Source: Clostridia bacterium | GTDB lineage: Bacteria; Bacillota_A; Clostridia; Oscillospirales; CAG-272 | DNA length: 43,222 nucleotides | Direction: 5' to 3' | NCBI GenBank assembly: GCA_017462125.1 | Contig: JAFTRQ010000166.1 | Coordinates: 1 to 43,222 of the forward strand | Part shown: positions 1 through 7,466 of the stretch, in pieces | Numbering within the stretch: the stretch's first letter is position 1 | How the letters are laid out: each line of letters begins with the position of its first letter | Made by a program: the position numbers and the translations under genes | Notes under the pieces: generated by a model | Database searches by the model: none | Told to the model about the DNA's origin: nothing | What the model saw: the letters and a program-made list of their open reading frames with translations, nothing else

Positions 1-413
1 AGCAACAAAAATGGCTTTTCGGCAGGTATGACCGTACCGATTGCCGCGCGGTTGATTCCCGCCGTTCTTTTTACAATGAATGTTGCTCCCGTGAATAAAG
101 CGCCGGTGTTGCCTGCACTAACAAAGGCATCGCCCTTGCCATCTGCAAGCATCTTTAAGCCAACCATCATTGAGGAATCCTTTTTGTGCTTGAAAGACTT
201 GATAGGATCATCATTCATCGTAATGACAGAGGAAGCACCCACTACTTCAATTTGCTCAAGGTTGAGACCTATTTCTTTTGCAATGCGCTCTATCTCGCCG
301 AGATCTCCGACAAGGGTGAATTTCGCATCGCATTCCAACACAGCGGAAAGCACACCCCTGAGAATTTCAAGAGGTGCTTTATCACCGCCCATCGCATCAA
401 TGATTATGCGCAT
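1..413 (-). CDS. plsX: Phosphate acyltransferase PlsX (partial, N-terminal part)
   Basis: PlsX converts acyl-ACP to acyl-phosphate, the acyl donor for PlsY in phosphatidic acid synthesis. Only the first 137 codons are in the window; the 3' part lies beyond the left edge. The start reads MRIIIDAMGGDKAPLEILRG, and the DAMGGD signature close to the N-terminus is typical of the family. Further on are the segments GDLGEIERIA, SMMVGLKMLADG and FVSAGNTGAL, also family features. The ATG at 413 is preceded by GGAG at 5 nt spacing. The gene starts 10 nt after the acyl-CoA synthetase stop, so it is the last visible gene of the FAS operon. This links chain synthesis directly to phospholipid synthesis. 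The identification is firm although partial. Confidence 0.93.
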   Translation of the reverse strand, partial: MRIIIDAMGGDKAPLEILRGVLSAVLECDAKFTLVGDLGEIERIAKEIGLNLEQIEVVGASSVITMNDDPIKSFKHKKDSSMMVGLKMLADGKGDAFVSAGNTGALFTGATFIVKRTAGINRAAIGTVIPAEKPFLL

Positions 414-423
414 ATATACTCCA

Positions 424-2070
424 TTATTTCTCCGAACATGCCTCGCGCAGTTCTGTTTTCTTGATCTTTCCGCTGATGGTCTTTGGCATTTCACTCACGA
501 ATTCAACAATACGGATCCATTTATATTCCGCAAGCTTGTTATTACAGAAATCTTTGATTTCCTTTTCAAGCTCCTTGCTCGGCGGGTAGCCTTCACCGAG
601 AAGAATGACCGCTTTGATTGCCTGACCGCGAAGCGTGTCGGGAACACCGATCACACTGCATTCGACAACCGCAGGATGCTCCATCAAAACATTTTCGATC
701 TCATAGGGTCCTACACGGAATCCGCCTGTTTTGATAATATCGTCAAACCGACCGTGAAACCAATATAGTCCATTTTCGTCTTGCCAAGCTGCATCCCCCG
801 TATGATAAACGCCGCCGCGCCACACGTGCTTGTATTGCTTTTCATGATCGAGATATCCGCAAAAGATGCCTATCTGCTTACCACCCTCGGGTGGAACGAT
901 CACCACCTCGCCGATCTCCCCCTGCGGTACGGGATTGCCTTTTTTATCAAGCAGTTCAATATGGTACATCGGTGAGATCATCCCCATAGAGCCCTCCACA
1001 GGAGTATGCCCCTTCAAATTTCCCATTAGAAGCGTTGTTTCGGTCTGACCGTAGCCCTCGCAAAGAGGAATGCCCGTTCTCTCTGTAAATTGCTTGAACA
1101 CCTCGGTTGCCAATTTTTCGCCTGCCGTGGATGCGTGGCGGAGATTCGGCATATCGGGGATACCCTTGCGCACAAGATAGCGGTAAACGGTAGGAGGAGC
1201 GCAGAAGGAGGTCACACCGTAGCGGTTGATGATGTTCGTCAGCTGCTTCGGCTCAAAATTGTCAAAATCATATACCATGACAGCACTTCCGACAAGCCAT
1301 TGACCGTAGAGCTTGCCCCAAGATGCTTTTGCCCAGCCCGTTTCGGCTACGGTGAAATGAAGTCCGTCCTCCTCTGCCTGTTGCCAGTATTTTGCGGTGA
1401 TAACATGAGCCAACGGATAGGTGAAATCATGGATCACGCCCTTGGGATTTCCCGTGGTGCCTGATGTAAAGTACATCAGCATCGGGTCTGTGGCAAGTGT
1501 GGGGACACGGTTGAACGTATCATCGGCAGTCTGTATCTCTTTTGTAAGATTGGCAAAGCCGTCCACATCATCCGACTGCACACACCAAAGCAGAGGCGAC
1601 CTGCCTGTGTTTTTCAGTGCCGCCTTGATATGTTCGGGAACTTCATTTTGCGGCGTACAAATGATAGCATCCGCACATGAAGTGGAGATGCGATATTCAA
1701 AATCCTTTACCGTTAGCATATGCGTCGCCGGTATCAGAACCGCACCGAGCTTGTGAAGCGCCACCGCCACGAACCAATATTCATAGTGCCGTTTCAAAAC
1801 GACGAGTACTCGGTCACCTTTTTTGATACCTTTACTTTTTAACACGTTGGCAACTCGATTGCTGTATTTTTGTATATTCGCAAACGTAAAAATATGCTCT
1901 TCATTTTCTGTATTACACCAAACAAGAGCCCTTTTATCGGGAGTCACGGCTGCGATCTCATCCACAACGTCATATCCGAAATTAAAGTCCTTCGGATAGT
2001 CAAATTCAAAATTTATCAAATTGCCATCTGCATCAAAATGCTCGCGGCAATATTTTTTATATATGCTCAT
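424..2070 (-). CDS. Acyl-CoA synthetase (AMP-forming, medium-chain ACSM-like)
   Basis: A 548-residue adenylate-forming enzyme that probably activates a fatty or other carboxylic acid with ATP to acyl-AMP and then acyl-CoA. The P-loop motif YFTSGTTGNPKGV lies near residue 205, YGQTETT near 340, YHTGDAAW and the hinge-region GRFDDIIKTGGFRVGP near 435-465, and the C-terminal catalytic lysine region PKTISGKIKKTE near the end. Length and motif order match the ACSM/acetyl-CoA-synthetase-like branch rather than FadD. There is no signal peptide or membrane segment, so it is cytosolic. It sits 13 nt downstream of accA and just before plsX, with GAGG ahead of the ATG. The substrate cannot be read from sequence. 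Position suggests recycling or uptake of fatty acids. It is not part of the usual clostridial fab-acc set. Confidence 0.85.
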   Translation of the reverse strand: MSIYKKYCREHFDADGNLINFEFDYPKDFNFGYDVVDEIAAVTPDKRALVWCNTENEEHIFTFANIQKYSNRVANVLKSKGIKKGDRVLVVLKRHYEYWFVAVALHKLGAVLIPATHMLTVKDFEYRISTSCADAIICTPQNEVPEHIKAALKNTGRSPLLWCVQSDDVDGFANLTKEIQTADDTFNRVPTLATDPMLMYFTSGTTGNPKGVIHDFTYPLAHVITAKYWQQAEEDGLHFTVAETGWAKASWGKLYGQWLVGSAVMVYDFDNFEPKQLTNIINRYGVTSFCAPPTVYRYLVRKGIPDMPNLRHASTAGEKLATEVFKQFTERTGIPLCEGYGQTETTLLMGNLKGHTPVEGSMGMISPMYHIELLDKKGNPVPQGEIGEVVIVPPEGGKQIGIFCGYLDHEKQYKHVWRGGVYHTGDAAWQDENGLYWFHGRFDDIIKTGGFRVGPYEIENVLMEHPAVVECSVIGVPDTLRGQAIKAVILLGEGYPPSKELEKEIKDFCNNKLAEYKWIRIVEFVSEMPKTISGKIKKTELREACSEK

Positions 2071-2083
2071 AGTATTTTTTCCT

Positions 2084-2878
2084 CTAAATCAGCGGCTCTG
2101 TGTCTATCATACCGATCCTGCGGAATCGGTCATACCTTGCCCCGACCAAATCGGGATCTTTTGAGAGTTCTGCAAGCTCATCGGTAAGAAGCGTGCGGAT
2201 ACGGTCATAATATTCCTTTTCTCCAATGTCGCTTTCCGATAAAATACGCTCGATGACACCAAGACTTTTGGCATCCTCTGCGGTCAGCTTGAGGCTTTCG
2301 GCTGCCACATCTGCTCTGGCAGAGTCCTTCCATAAAATGCTTGCACAGCCTTCGGGGGATATGACGGAATATACCGCATTTTGGAGCATCCATACTCTGT
2401 CCGCAACGGCAAGTGCCAGCGCACCGCCGCTTCCGCCCTCTCCGATAAGGATCGAGATTACGGGAACGCACAAAGTGCTCATTTCCATTAAATTTTCGGC
2501 TATTGCCTGACCTTGACCTCGTTCCTCCGCGCCAATTCCGCAATATGCGCCCGAAGTATCCACAAAGCAGATGATCGGTCTGCCAAACTTTTCTGCCTGC
2601 TTCATGAGACGGAGTGCCTTTCGGTATCCCTCGGGATGCGGAGCACCGAAATTGCGCTCCACACGCTCTTTTGAGCTATGTCCTTTTTCGATGGCAATGA
2701 CGGTGACCGGGGTACCGTCAAGGCGCGCCAGCCCGCCGATGATCGCCTTATCGTCCGAATACCTCCGATCACCGTGAAGCTCAATAAAATTCTTGAATAT
2801 GTTTTTGATATAATCTTGACCTGTCGGACGTTTATTGTCTCGGGCAAGTTTTACCCGATCATAAGGAGATCCGCTCAT
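2084..2878 (-). CDS. accA: Acetyl-CoA carboxylase carboxyltransferase subunit alpha
   Basis: AccA forms, with AccD, the carboxyltransferase that moves CO2 from carboxybiotin to acetyl-CoA, giving malonyl-CoA. The 264-residue protein has the crotonase-like fold motifs of the family: ELHGDRRYSDDKAI near residue 33, FGAPHPEGYRKALRLM near 75, PIICFVDTSGAYCGIGAEERGQ near 100-121 and IGEGGSGGALALAVADRV near 143. It is shorter than E. coli AccA (about 319 residues), as is usual in Firmicutes, where the N-terminal helix is reduced. Its start lies 3 nt after the accD stop, so the two subunits are translationally linked. The identification is secure. Confidence 0.95.
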   Translation of the reverse strand: MSGSPYDRVKLARDNKRPTGQDYIKNIFKNFIELHGDRRYSDDKAIIGGLARLDGTPVTVIAIEKGHSSKERVERNFGAPHPEGYRKALRLMKQAEKFGRPIICFVDTSGAYCGIGAEERGQGQAIAENLMEMSTLCVPVISILIGEGGSGGALALAVADRVWMLQNAVYSVISPEGCASILWKDSARADVAAESLKLTAEDAKSLGVIERILSESDIGEKEYYDRIRTLLTDELAELSKDPDLVGARYDRFRRIGMIDTEPLI

Positions 2879-2881
2879 TTT

Positions 2882-3733
2882 TTATCCTCCCTGATGCATT
2901 TTTATCAACTCCGCAAGTATCTTTCTCTGATCCTTACGCTGAACGATCTTATCGATAAAGCCGTGGGCAAGTACAAATTCCGAGGATTGAAATTCCTTCG
3001 GCAGGCTTTGCTTGGTGGTTTGTTCGATGACGCGCTTTCCCGCAAAGCCAACCGTAGCACCGGGCTCCGCAAGGATAATATCTGCCTCCATGGCAAAGCT
3101 TGCGGTCACACCTCCGGTTGTCGGATCGGTCAGCACGGCAACATAAAGAAGTCCTACGTCGCTGTGCCTTTTTACCGCGGTGCTCGTCTTTGCCATTTGC
3201 ATCAGCGACAGGAGTCCTTCCTGCATACGTGCACCGCCCGAAACGGTAAAGCCGATCACGGGCAAACGGTACTTCACTGCATACTCAAACAAGGAGGTGA
3301 TCTTCTCACCGACAGCACTTCCCATGCTTCCCATCATAAAATAGGATTCCATAGCAAAGATACAGCATTTTTGTCTACCGATCATAGCAGTACCGCAGAT
3401 CACGGCATCTTCTTCCTCGGCGGCACGCTTTGAGGTTTCGAGTTTGTCCTTATATCCAGGAAAGTCCAAAGGATTGACGGACTTTATATTCGCAAACAGC
3501 TCGCAAAAGCTGTTTTTATCGGTAATCATACCGATGCGCTGGCGTGCTTTCATTCTGAAATGGTATCCGCAAGGACAGACGAGGTTGTTTGCCCATAACT
3601 TGCTGAGCGGAATATCCTTGTGACAATTCGGGCAATTTTTTTCGGGCTCTCCCGCATCCCTTTGAATGGGGGCTGAAGTTCGCCCGCCTTCCTCAAGATT
3701 ATTCTTTGGCTTCAAAAAATTAAGCAATGCCAT
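2882..3733 (-). CDS. accD: Acetyl-CoA carboxylase carboxyltransferase subunit beta
   Basis: AccD is the zinc-containing partner of AccA in malonyl-CoA formation. The 283-residue protein has an N-terminal zinc ribbon followed by the carboxyltransferase domain (GTAMIGRQKCCIFAMES, FTVSGGARMQEGLLSLMQMA, LTDPTTGGVTASFAM, EPGATVGFAGKRVIEQT). The first zinc knuckle is C34-x2-C37, but the second is C53-P-C55, one residue shorter than the usual CPxC; the nucleotide sequence (TGTCCTTGC) shows this directly. GGAGG precedes the ATG at 6 nt. Upstream, between the accC stop and this start, lies a two-hairpin element (3756-3829), so expression of accDA may be adjusted inside the operon. Confidence 0.95.
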   Translation of the reverse strand: MALLNFLKPKNNLEEGGRTSAPIQRDAGEPEKNCPNCHKDIPLSKLWANNLVCPCGYHFRMKARQRIGMITDKNSFCELFANIKSVNPLDFPGYKDKLETSKRAAEEEDAVICGTAMIGRQKCCIFAMESYFMMGSMGSAVGEKITSLFEYAVKYRLPVIGFTVSGGARMQEGLLSLMQMAKTSTAVKRHSDVGLLYVAVLTDPTTGGVTASFAMEADIILAEPGATVGFAGKRVIEQTTKQSLPKEFQSSEFVLAHGFIDKIVQRKDQRKILAELIKMHQGG

Positions 3734-3755
3734 AATAGACCTCCTGCTTTTTTTG

Positions 3756-3829
3756 ACCGACTGCAGTAAACTGCAATCGGTGGCGTGAAAGAGGTGTATT
3801 TAGGACTTGCATATGCGTAGCTTTCACGC
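3756..3829 (-). repeat. Two-hairpin intergenic element, copy upstream of accD
   Basis: Two consecutive stem-loops read on the transcribed strand. The first has arms GCGTGAAAG (3829-3821) and CTTTCACGC (3791-3783), a perfect 9-bp stem with a 29-nt loop. It is followed directly by a tight stem of ACCGATTGCAG and CTGCAGTCGGT, 11 bp with one G-T wobble and the 4-nt loop TTTA (3781-3756). The second stem ends 22 nt before the accD start. The same arrangement occurs upstream of accB (6024-6095) and, in decayed form, upstream of the hydrogenase gene (38839-38909). Function is unknown; either a structured RNA or a small dispersed repeat would fit. Confidence 0.6.
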
Positions 3830-3832
3830 TTT

Positions 3833-5140
3833 TCACCTACTTCCCATAAAAGTCAGATCATAATTACCCGAATCGAACCGTTTGTCCGAAACGATACGCA
3901 ACTGTTCCTCCACGTTGGTCGGAATGCCATCCACCACAAGCTCACAGAGCGCGGCACGGAGCTTACGCAAGGTCTCCTCTCTCGTTTTCGCGCACACGAT
4001 CAGCTTGCCGAGCAAGGAGTCGTAATAAGGTGTTACCACCGTACCTTCCACAAGACAGGTATCGAAGCGTACGGACGGACCTCCGGGAACATGAAGCATT
4101 TTCAACATCCCACAGCCCCCTGCATTGATTCTGCACTCAATTGCCGAGCCAATGATACGAACATCCTTTTGCGTAAAATTCAGCGGAATTCCTGCGGCAA
4201 TGCGAATCTGCCATTTGACAAGATCGAAGCCTGTCAGCATTTCGGTCACCGAGTGCTCCACCTGAAGCCTCACATTCATTTCCATAAACCAAAAGTTTCC
4301 GGATTGATCATAAAGAAATTCCAGTGTCCCCGCACCTACGTAACCAATTTTTTTGATCGCCGCAATCGCTGTTTTTATGATTGTTCCGCGCTGTTCATCG
4401 CTGACGGCAGGAGAGGGCGTTTCCTCGATCAGCTTTTGATTTCTTCGCTGTAAAGAACAGTCACGCTCACCGAGACAAACTACGTTTCCCGCTTCATCGG
4501 CAAGAATTTGCAATTCAATATGCCGTGCTGGGAAAATATATTTTTCAAGATACATAGAACCGTCACCGAAGGCACTTGCAGCCTCCGATGATGCTTGCAC
4601 GTATGCATCGTCGATTTCACTTTCATTTTGAATCAGACGAATACCTCGTCCACCACCGCCCGCGCACGCCTTGAGCATCACGGGATATCCGATTCGATTG
4701 GCAGCTTTTTTTGCTTCATCGAGGGACGCAACGGCTTTCGTACCGGGAATGACTGTAAGTCCCGCATCACTCATGAGTTCTTTTAATATGGCTTTGTCGC
4801 TAAGCCTCTCCATATCCTCGGGATCAGGTCCGATAAATACGATCCCGTTCTTTCTGCAAGCACGCGCGAAATGCGCGTTTTCCGACAGGAAGCCATAGCC
4901 AGGATGGATCGCCTGTGCGCCTGCAAGCAGAGCCGTGCTGATGATCTGATTTTCATTTAAATAGCTTTCGACGGCCTCAGCCTTGCCGATGCAATAGCTT
5001 TCATCGGCAAGGGCTGTGTGAAGCGCGTTTTTATCGGCTTCCGAATAAACGGCAACGGTTGCAACTCCCATCTCCTTGCAGGCTCTTATAATTCTTACGG
5101 CGATCTCACCGCGATTTGCTACTAAAATTTTAGAAAACAT
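3833..5140 (-). CDS. accC: Biotin carboxylase subunit of acetyl-CoA carboxylase
   Basis: AccC carboxylates the biotin on AccB using ATP and bicarbonate. The 435-residue protein has the three expected parts: an N-terminal biotin carboxylase fold (KILVANRGEIAVRIIRACKE, HPGYGFLSENAHFA), the ATP-grasp domain (KACAGGGGRGIRL near residue 160, GERDCSLQRRNQKLIEE near 230, EMNVRLQVEHSVTE near 288) and a C-terminal domain (SAIECRINA). It is slightly shorter than the usual 445-450 residues. Its GGAG ribosome binding site lies within the last codons of fabZ and the start is 3 nt past that stop, so the two are coupled. The identification is secure. Confidence 0.95.
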   Translation of the reverse strand: MFSKILVANRGEIAVRIIRACKEMGVATVAVYSEADKNALHTALADESYCIGKAEAVESYLNENQIISTALLAGAQAIHPGYGFLSENAHFARACRKNGIVFIGPDPEDMERLSDKAILKELMSDAGLTVIPGTKAVASLDEAKKAANRIGYPVMLKACAGGGGRGIRLIQNESEIDDAYVQASSEAASAFGDGSMYLEKYIFPARHIELQILADEAGNVVCLGERDCSLQRRNQKLIEETPSPAVSDEQRGTIIKTAIAAIKKIGYVGAGTLEFLYDQSGNFWFMEMNVRLQVEHSVTEMLTGFDLVKWQIRIAAGIPLNFTQKDVRIIGSAIECRINAGGCGMLKMLHVPGGPSVRFDTCLVEGTVVTPYYDSLLGKLIVCAKTREETLRKLRAALCELVVDGIPTNVEEQLRIVSDKRFDSGNYDLTFMGSR

Positions 5141-5143
5141 AAT

Positions 5144-5560
5144 TTATTCTCCGACAATGGCAAAGGAAAATTCCGCGCTAACGCAGACCAAGCCATTCAC
5201 GTTTACTGTACCTTCGGCAAAATAGAAGGGATGCTTTGCTCTCTTGATGGAGCATTTTGTTTCGACAGTGTCACCGGGACGGACGGGATTTCTGAATTTG
5301 ACATTGTTAAGTCCCGTATATACGGGGAGCTTGCCCTCCGTCATCACGTCTGCCATAAGAACACACGCCGACTGTGCGAGAATCTCACAAAGGATCACAC
5401 CGGGAACAATCGGATTGTTCGGAAAATGTCCTTGCAAAAAGAACTCATTCCCCTTTACCGTGTAGTGTCCAATTGCTGTACCGTCCTGATTATCCACATC
5501 ATCAAGCAACAGCATATGATCTCTGTGAGGTAAGATGTTTTTAATTTCTTCTCTTGTCAT
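5144..5560 (-). CDS. fabZ: 3-hydroxyacyl-ACP dehydratase FabZ
   Basis: FabZ removes water from 3-hydroxyacyl-ACP to give trans-2-enoyl-ACP in each elongation cycle. The 138-residue protein has the single hot-dog domain: ILPHRDHMLLLDDV at the N-terminus and the active-site segment GHFPNNPIVPGVILCEILAQ, with catalytic H45 and E59. The length is normal. It lies between accB and accC, the order seen in clostridial and streptococcal FAS operons, with 3 nt to each neighbour. GGAG precedes the ATG at 7 nt. Confidence 0.95.
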   Translation of the reverse strand: MTREEIKNILPHRDHMLLLDDVDNQDGTAIGHYTVKGNEFFLQGHFPNNPIVPGVILCEILAQSACVLMADVMTEGKLPVYTGLNNVKFRNPVRPGDTVETKCSIKRAKHPFYFAEGTVNVNGLVCVSAEFSFAIVGE

Positions 5561-5563
5561 ATC

Positions 5564-6001
5564 TTATCTCCTGATACGGAACAGCTCCGTTCCGAATTCA
5601 ACTACCTGACCGTTGGTTACCGAGATCTTTTCAATGATTCCGCTTTCCTCTGCGGTGATCTCGTTCATCAGCTTCATCGCTTCAAGAATACAAAGTGTCT
5701 GTCCTTTTTCCACACGGTCACCAATGGATACAAACGGCTCGGCGTTTTCCGCCGGAGCGGCATAGAATACGCCGACAATGGGGGATTTTACAACGACACA
5801 GCCATCATCCATACCGGTTGCGGGCTGTTCCTCCGATGCCGCAGAAGCTGCCGCAGGTGCTTGTATTACCACAGGCTCACGCGCGACAGAGGGCTGTGTG
5901 CGCTCAAGACGAACGACCTTGTTATCTTCGGTTATCTCAAGCCCCGTCAGCTCCAGCTCCTTCATAAGTGCCGCATATTTACGAATATCCGCTTCTTTCA
6001 C
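5564..6001 (-). CDS. accB: Biotin carboxyl carrier protein of acetyl-CoA carboxylase
   Basis: AccB carries the biotin that shuttles CO2 between AccC and AccAD. The 145-residue protein has a short helical N-terminus (to about residue 35), an Ala/Pro-rich linker (about 36-66) and the C-terminal biotinyl domain. The biotinylated lysine is K110 in ILEAMKLMNEI. The start is a GTG at 6001, followed by AAAGAAGCG and preceded by AAGGTGG; the first in-frame ATG lies well inside the conserved N-terminus. A two-hairpin element (6024-6095) sits immediately upstream, between the fabF stop and this ribosome binding site. Confidence 0.94.
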   Translation of the reverse strand: MKEADIRKYAALMKELELTGLEITEDNKVVRLERTQPSVAREPVVIQAPAAASAASEEQPATGMDDGCVVVKSPIVGVFYAAPAENAEPFVSIGDRVEKGQTLCILEAMKLMNEITAEESGIIEKISVTNGQVVEFGTELFRIRR

Positions 6002-6023
6002 TTTAGATTACCACCTTTCTTAA

Positions 6024-6095
6024 CTATTTGCGCAAAGCGCAAATAGGGGCGTGAACTTGCTAAACACTCGATTTCAGATTTTTTATTGTTCACGC
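6024..6095 (-). repeat. Two-hairpin intergenic element, copy upstream of accB
   Basis: On the transcribed strand the arms GCGTGAAC (6095-6088) and GTTCACGC (6056-6049) form an 8-bp stem with a 31-nt loop. Two bases later comes a tight hairpin, CTATTTGCGC and GCGCAAATAG with a 3-nt loop (6046-6024). The first arm overlaps the fabF stop codon. The layout matches the accD copy at 3756-3829: a long-loop stem with GCGTGAA/TTCACGC arms, a 2-nt spacer or less, and a tight hairpin just ahead of the ribosome binding site. The tight-stem sequences differ, so the shape is conserved more than the sequence. Confidence 0.6.
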
Positions 6096-7334
6096 TATCC
6101 TCCTGAATGCAAGACACGCGTTGTGTCCTCCGAATCCGAGAGAATTTGAGAGTGCCAAATCAATTTTCTGATTGATAGCAGTACCCGGAACACAATTCAG
6201 ATCGCACTCCGCATCCTGTTCGTTTAGATTGATCGTGGGGGGAATGATATCCTCGTTCAAAGCGAAAATGCACGCAAGTGCCTCTACCGCGCCAGCCGCA
6301 CCGAGCATATGACCTGTCATGGACTTGGTGGAACTGACAAAGGCACGCCCCGCGGCTTCTTCACCGAGTGCCTTTTTGATCGCCATGGTTTCGAGCTTGT
6401 CGTTCATCGGCGTACCCGTCCCGTGTGCGTTTACGTACACCGTATCGTCTTCGGTATAGCCCCCTTCGCGCATAGCGTCCATCATCGCCTGTGCTCCACC
6501 TCTTGCCTCCGGGTGAGGGGCGGTAATGTGGTTCGCGTCACAGGTAGAGCCGTAGCCGCAAACCTCGGCGTAGATCTTTGCTCCGCGTGCCTTTGCGTGC
6601 TCGTATTCTTCAAGCACCAGTGAAACTGCACCTTCACCGATCACGAATCCCGCGCGGCGGCTATCGAACGGGAGAGACGCAGCATTTGCATCCTCTGCGG
6701 TGGACAGCGCGTGCATATTTACAAAGCCGGCAACGGCAATTGGGGTGATTGCCGCTTCCGCGCCGCCTGTAATTACGGCATCAGCATAACCGTGGCGAAT
6801 CAGTCGCATAGCTTCACCGATGGCGTTTGAGCCCGAAGCGCAAGCGGTGACCGCAGGCATAGCAGAGCCCCTGCAATCGTATTTAATGGCAATCATACCC
6901 GCCGCCATATTGGGGATCATCATCGGCACGAACAGCGAAGAAACTCTGCGCGAACCTTTTTCCAACAGTTTGGTATGCTCGGTCTCAAACGTACTGATAC
7001 CGCCAATTCCGACACCCATATAAACACCGAAACGCTCGGGCTTGACGTTGCCGACAATTCCGCTTTCTTCTACCGCCTGCTGTGCGGCAATCAAGGCGAA
7101 TTGCGTATAACGGTCTGTTCGAAGTGTTTCGGATTTCTCCATATAATTAAGAGGGTTAAAATCCTTCACCTCCGCGCCAAGCTTCGTTTTATAATCTGTC
7201 GTATCAAATAATGTGATCGGTGCAATACCGTTCTTGCCTGCCCTCATAGCCTCCCAAGTATCACGCACCGTCTTTCCAAGAGGCGTGATCGCTCCAATAC
7301 CCGTTACAACTACTCTTTTTATATTTTCATTCAT
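6090..7334 (-). CDS. fabF: 3-oxoacyl-ACP synthase II FabF
   Basis: FabF condenses malonyl-ACP with the growing acyl-ACP. The 414-residue protein (MNENIKRVVVTGIGAITPLG at the start) has the Cys-His-His triad of elongating ketosynthases: C165 in TACASGSNAI, H304 in VNAHGTGTPMND and H342 in KSMTGHMLGAAG. I chose the ATG at 7334 because GGAG lies 7 nt before it and the family's conserved N-terminus begins there. A longer reading frame upstream would run through the hairpin array of the fabG-fabF gap. The triad is that of FabF/FabB, not FabH (Cys-His-Asn), so this is not the initiating enzyme. Confidence 0.95.
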   Translation of the reverse strand: MNENIKRVVVTGIGAITPLGKTVRDTWEAMRAGKNGIAPITLFDTTDYKTKLGAEVKDFNPLNYMEKSETLRTDRYTQFALIAAQQAVEESGIVGNVKPERFGVYMGVGIGGISTFETEHTKLLEKGSRRVSSLFVPMMIPNMAAGMIAIKYDCRGSAMPAVTACASGSNAIGEAMRLIRHGYADAVITGGAEAAITPIAVAGFVNMHALSTAEDANAASLPFDSRRAGFVIGEGAVSLVLEEYEHAKARGAKIYAEVCGYGSTCDANHITAPHPEARGGAQAMMDAMREGGYTEDDTVYVNAHGTGTPMNDKLETMAIKKALGEEAAGRAFVSSTKSMTGHMLGAAGAVEALACIFALNEDIIPPTINLNEQDAECDLNCVPGTAINQKIDLALSNSLGFGGHNACLAFRRIA

Positions 7335-7351
7335 AAAAGTCTCCTTATCAC

Positions 7352-7466
7352 TTGCCGCTATGCGGCAAATTTCACTCGTGCGAAGCACGAATTTCACACA
7401 GCTTTTCCGTATTTCACATTTTGCAAAGCAAAATATTTCACCGCGATGTAAGCACGCTTACATCGC
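7352..7466 (-). repeat. Array of short hairpins with GTGAAAT linkers (fabG-fabF gap)
   Basis: The 123-nt gap between fabG and fabF is almost entirely small palindromes. On the transcribed strand they are a stem around the fabG stop (7466-7443, arms GCGATGTAAGC and GCTTACATCGC), ATTTTGC/GCAAAAT (7434-7418), TCGTGC/GCACGA (7390-7376) and TTGCCGC/GCGGCAA (7368-7352). The last three have 3-nt loops. GTGAAAT stands at 7441-7435, 7417-7411, 7397-7391 and 7375-7369, linking the stems. The stems differ in sequence while the linker is constant. A modular repeat family or a structured mRNA segment between two operon genes would fit; no function is known to me. Confidence 0.65.
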
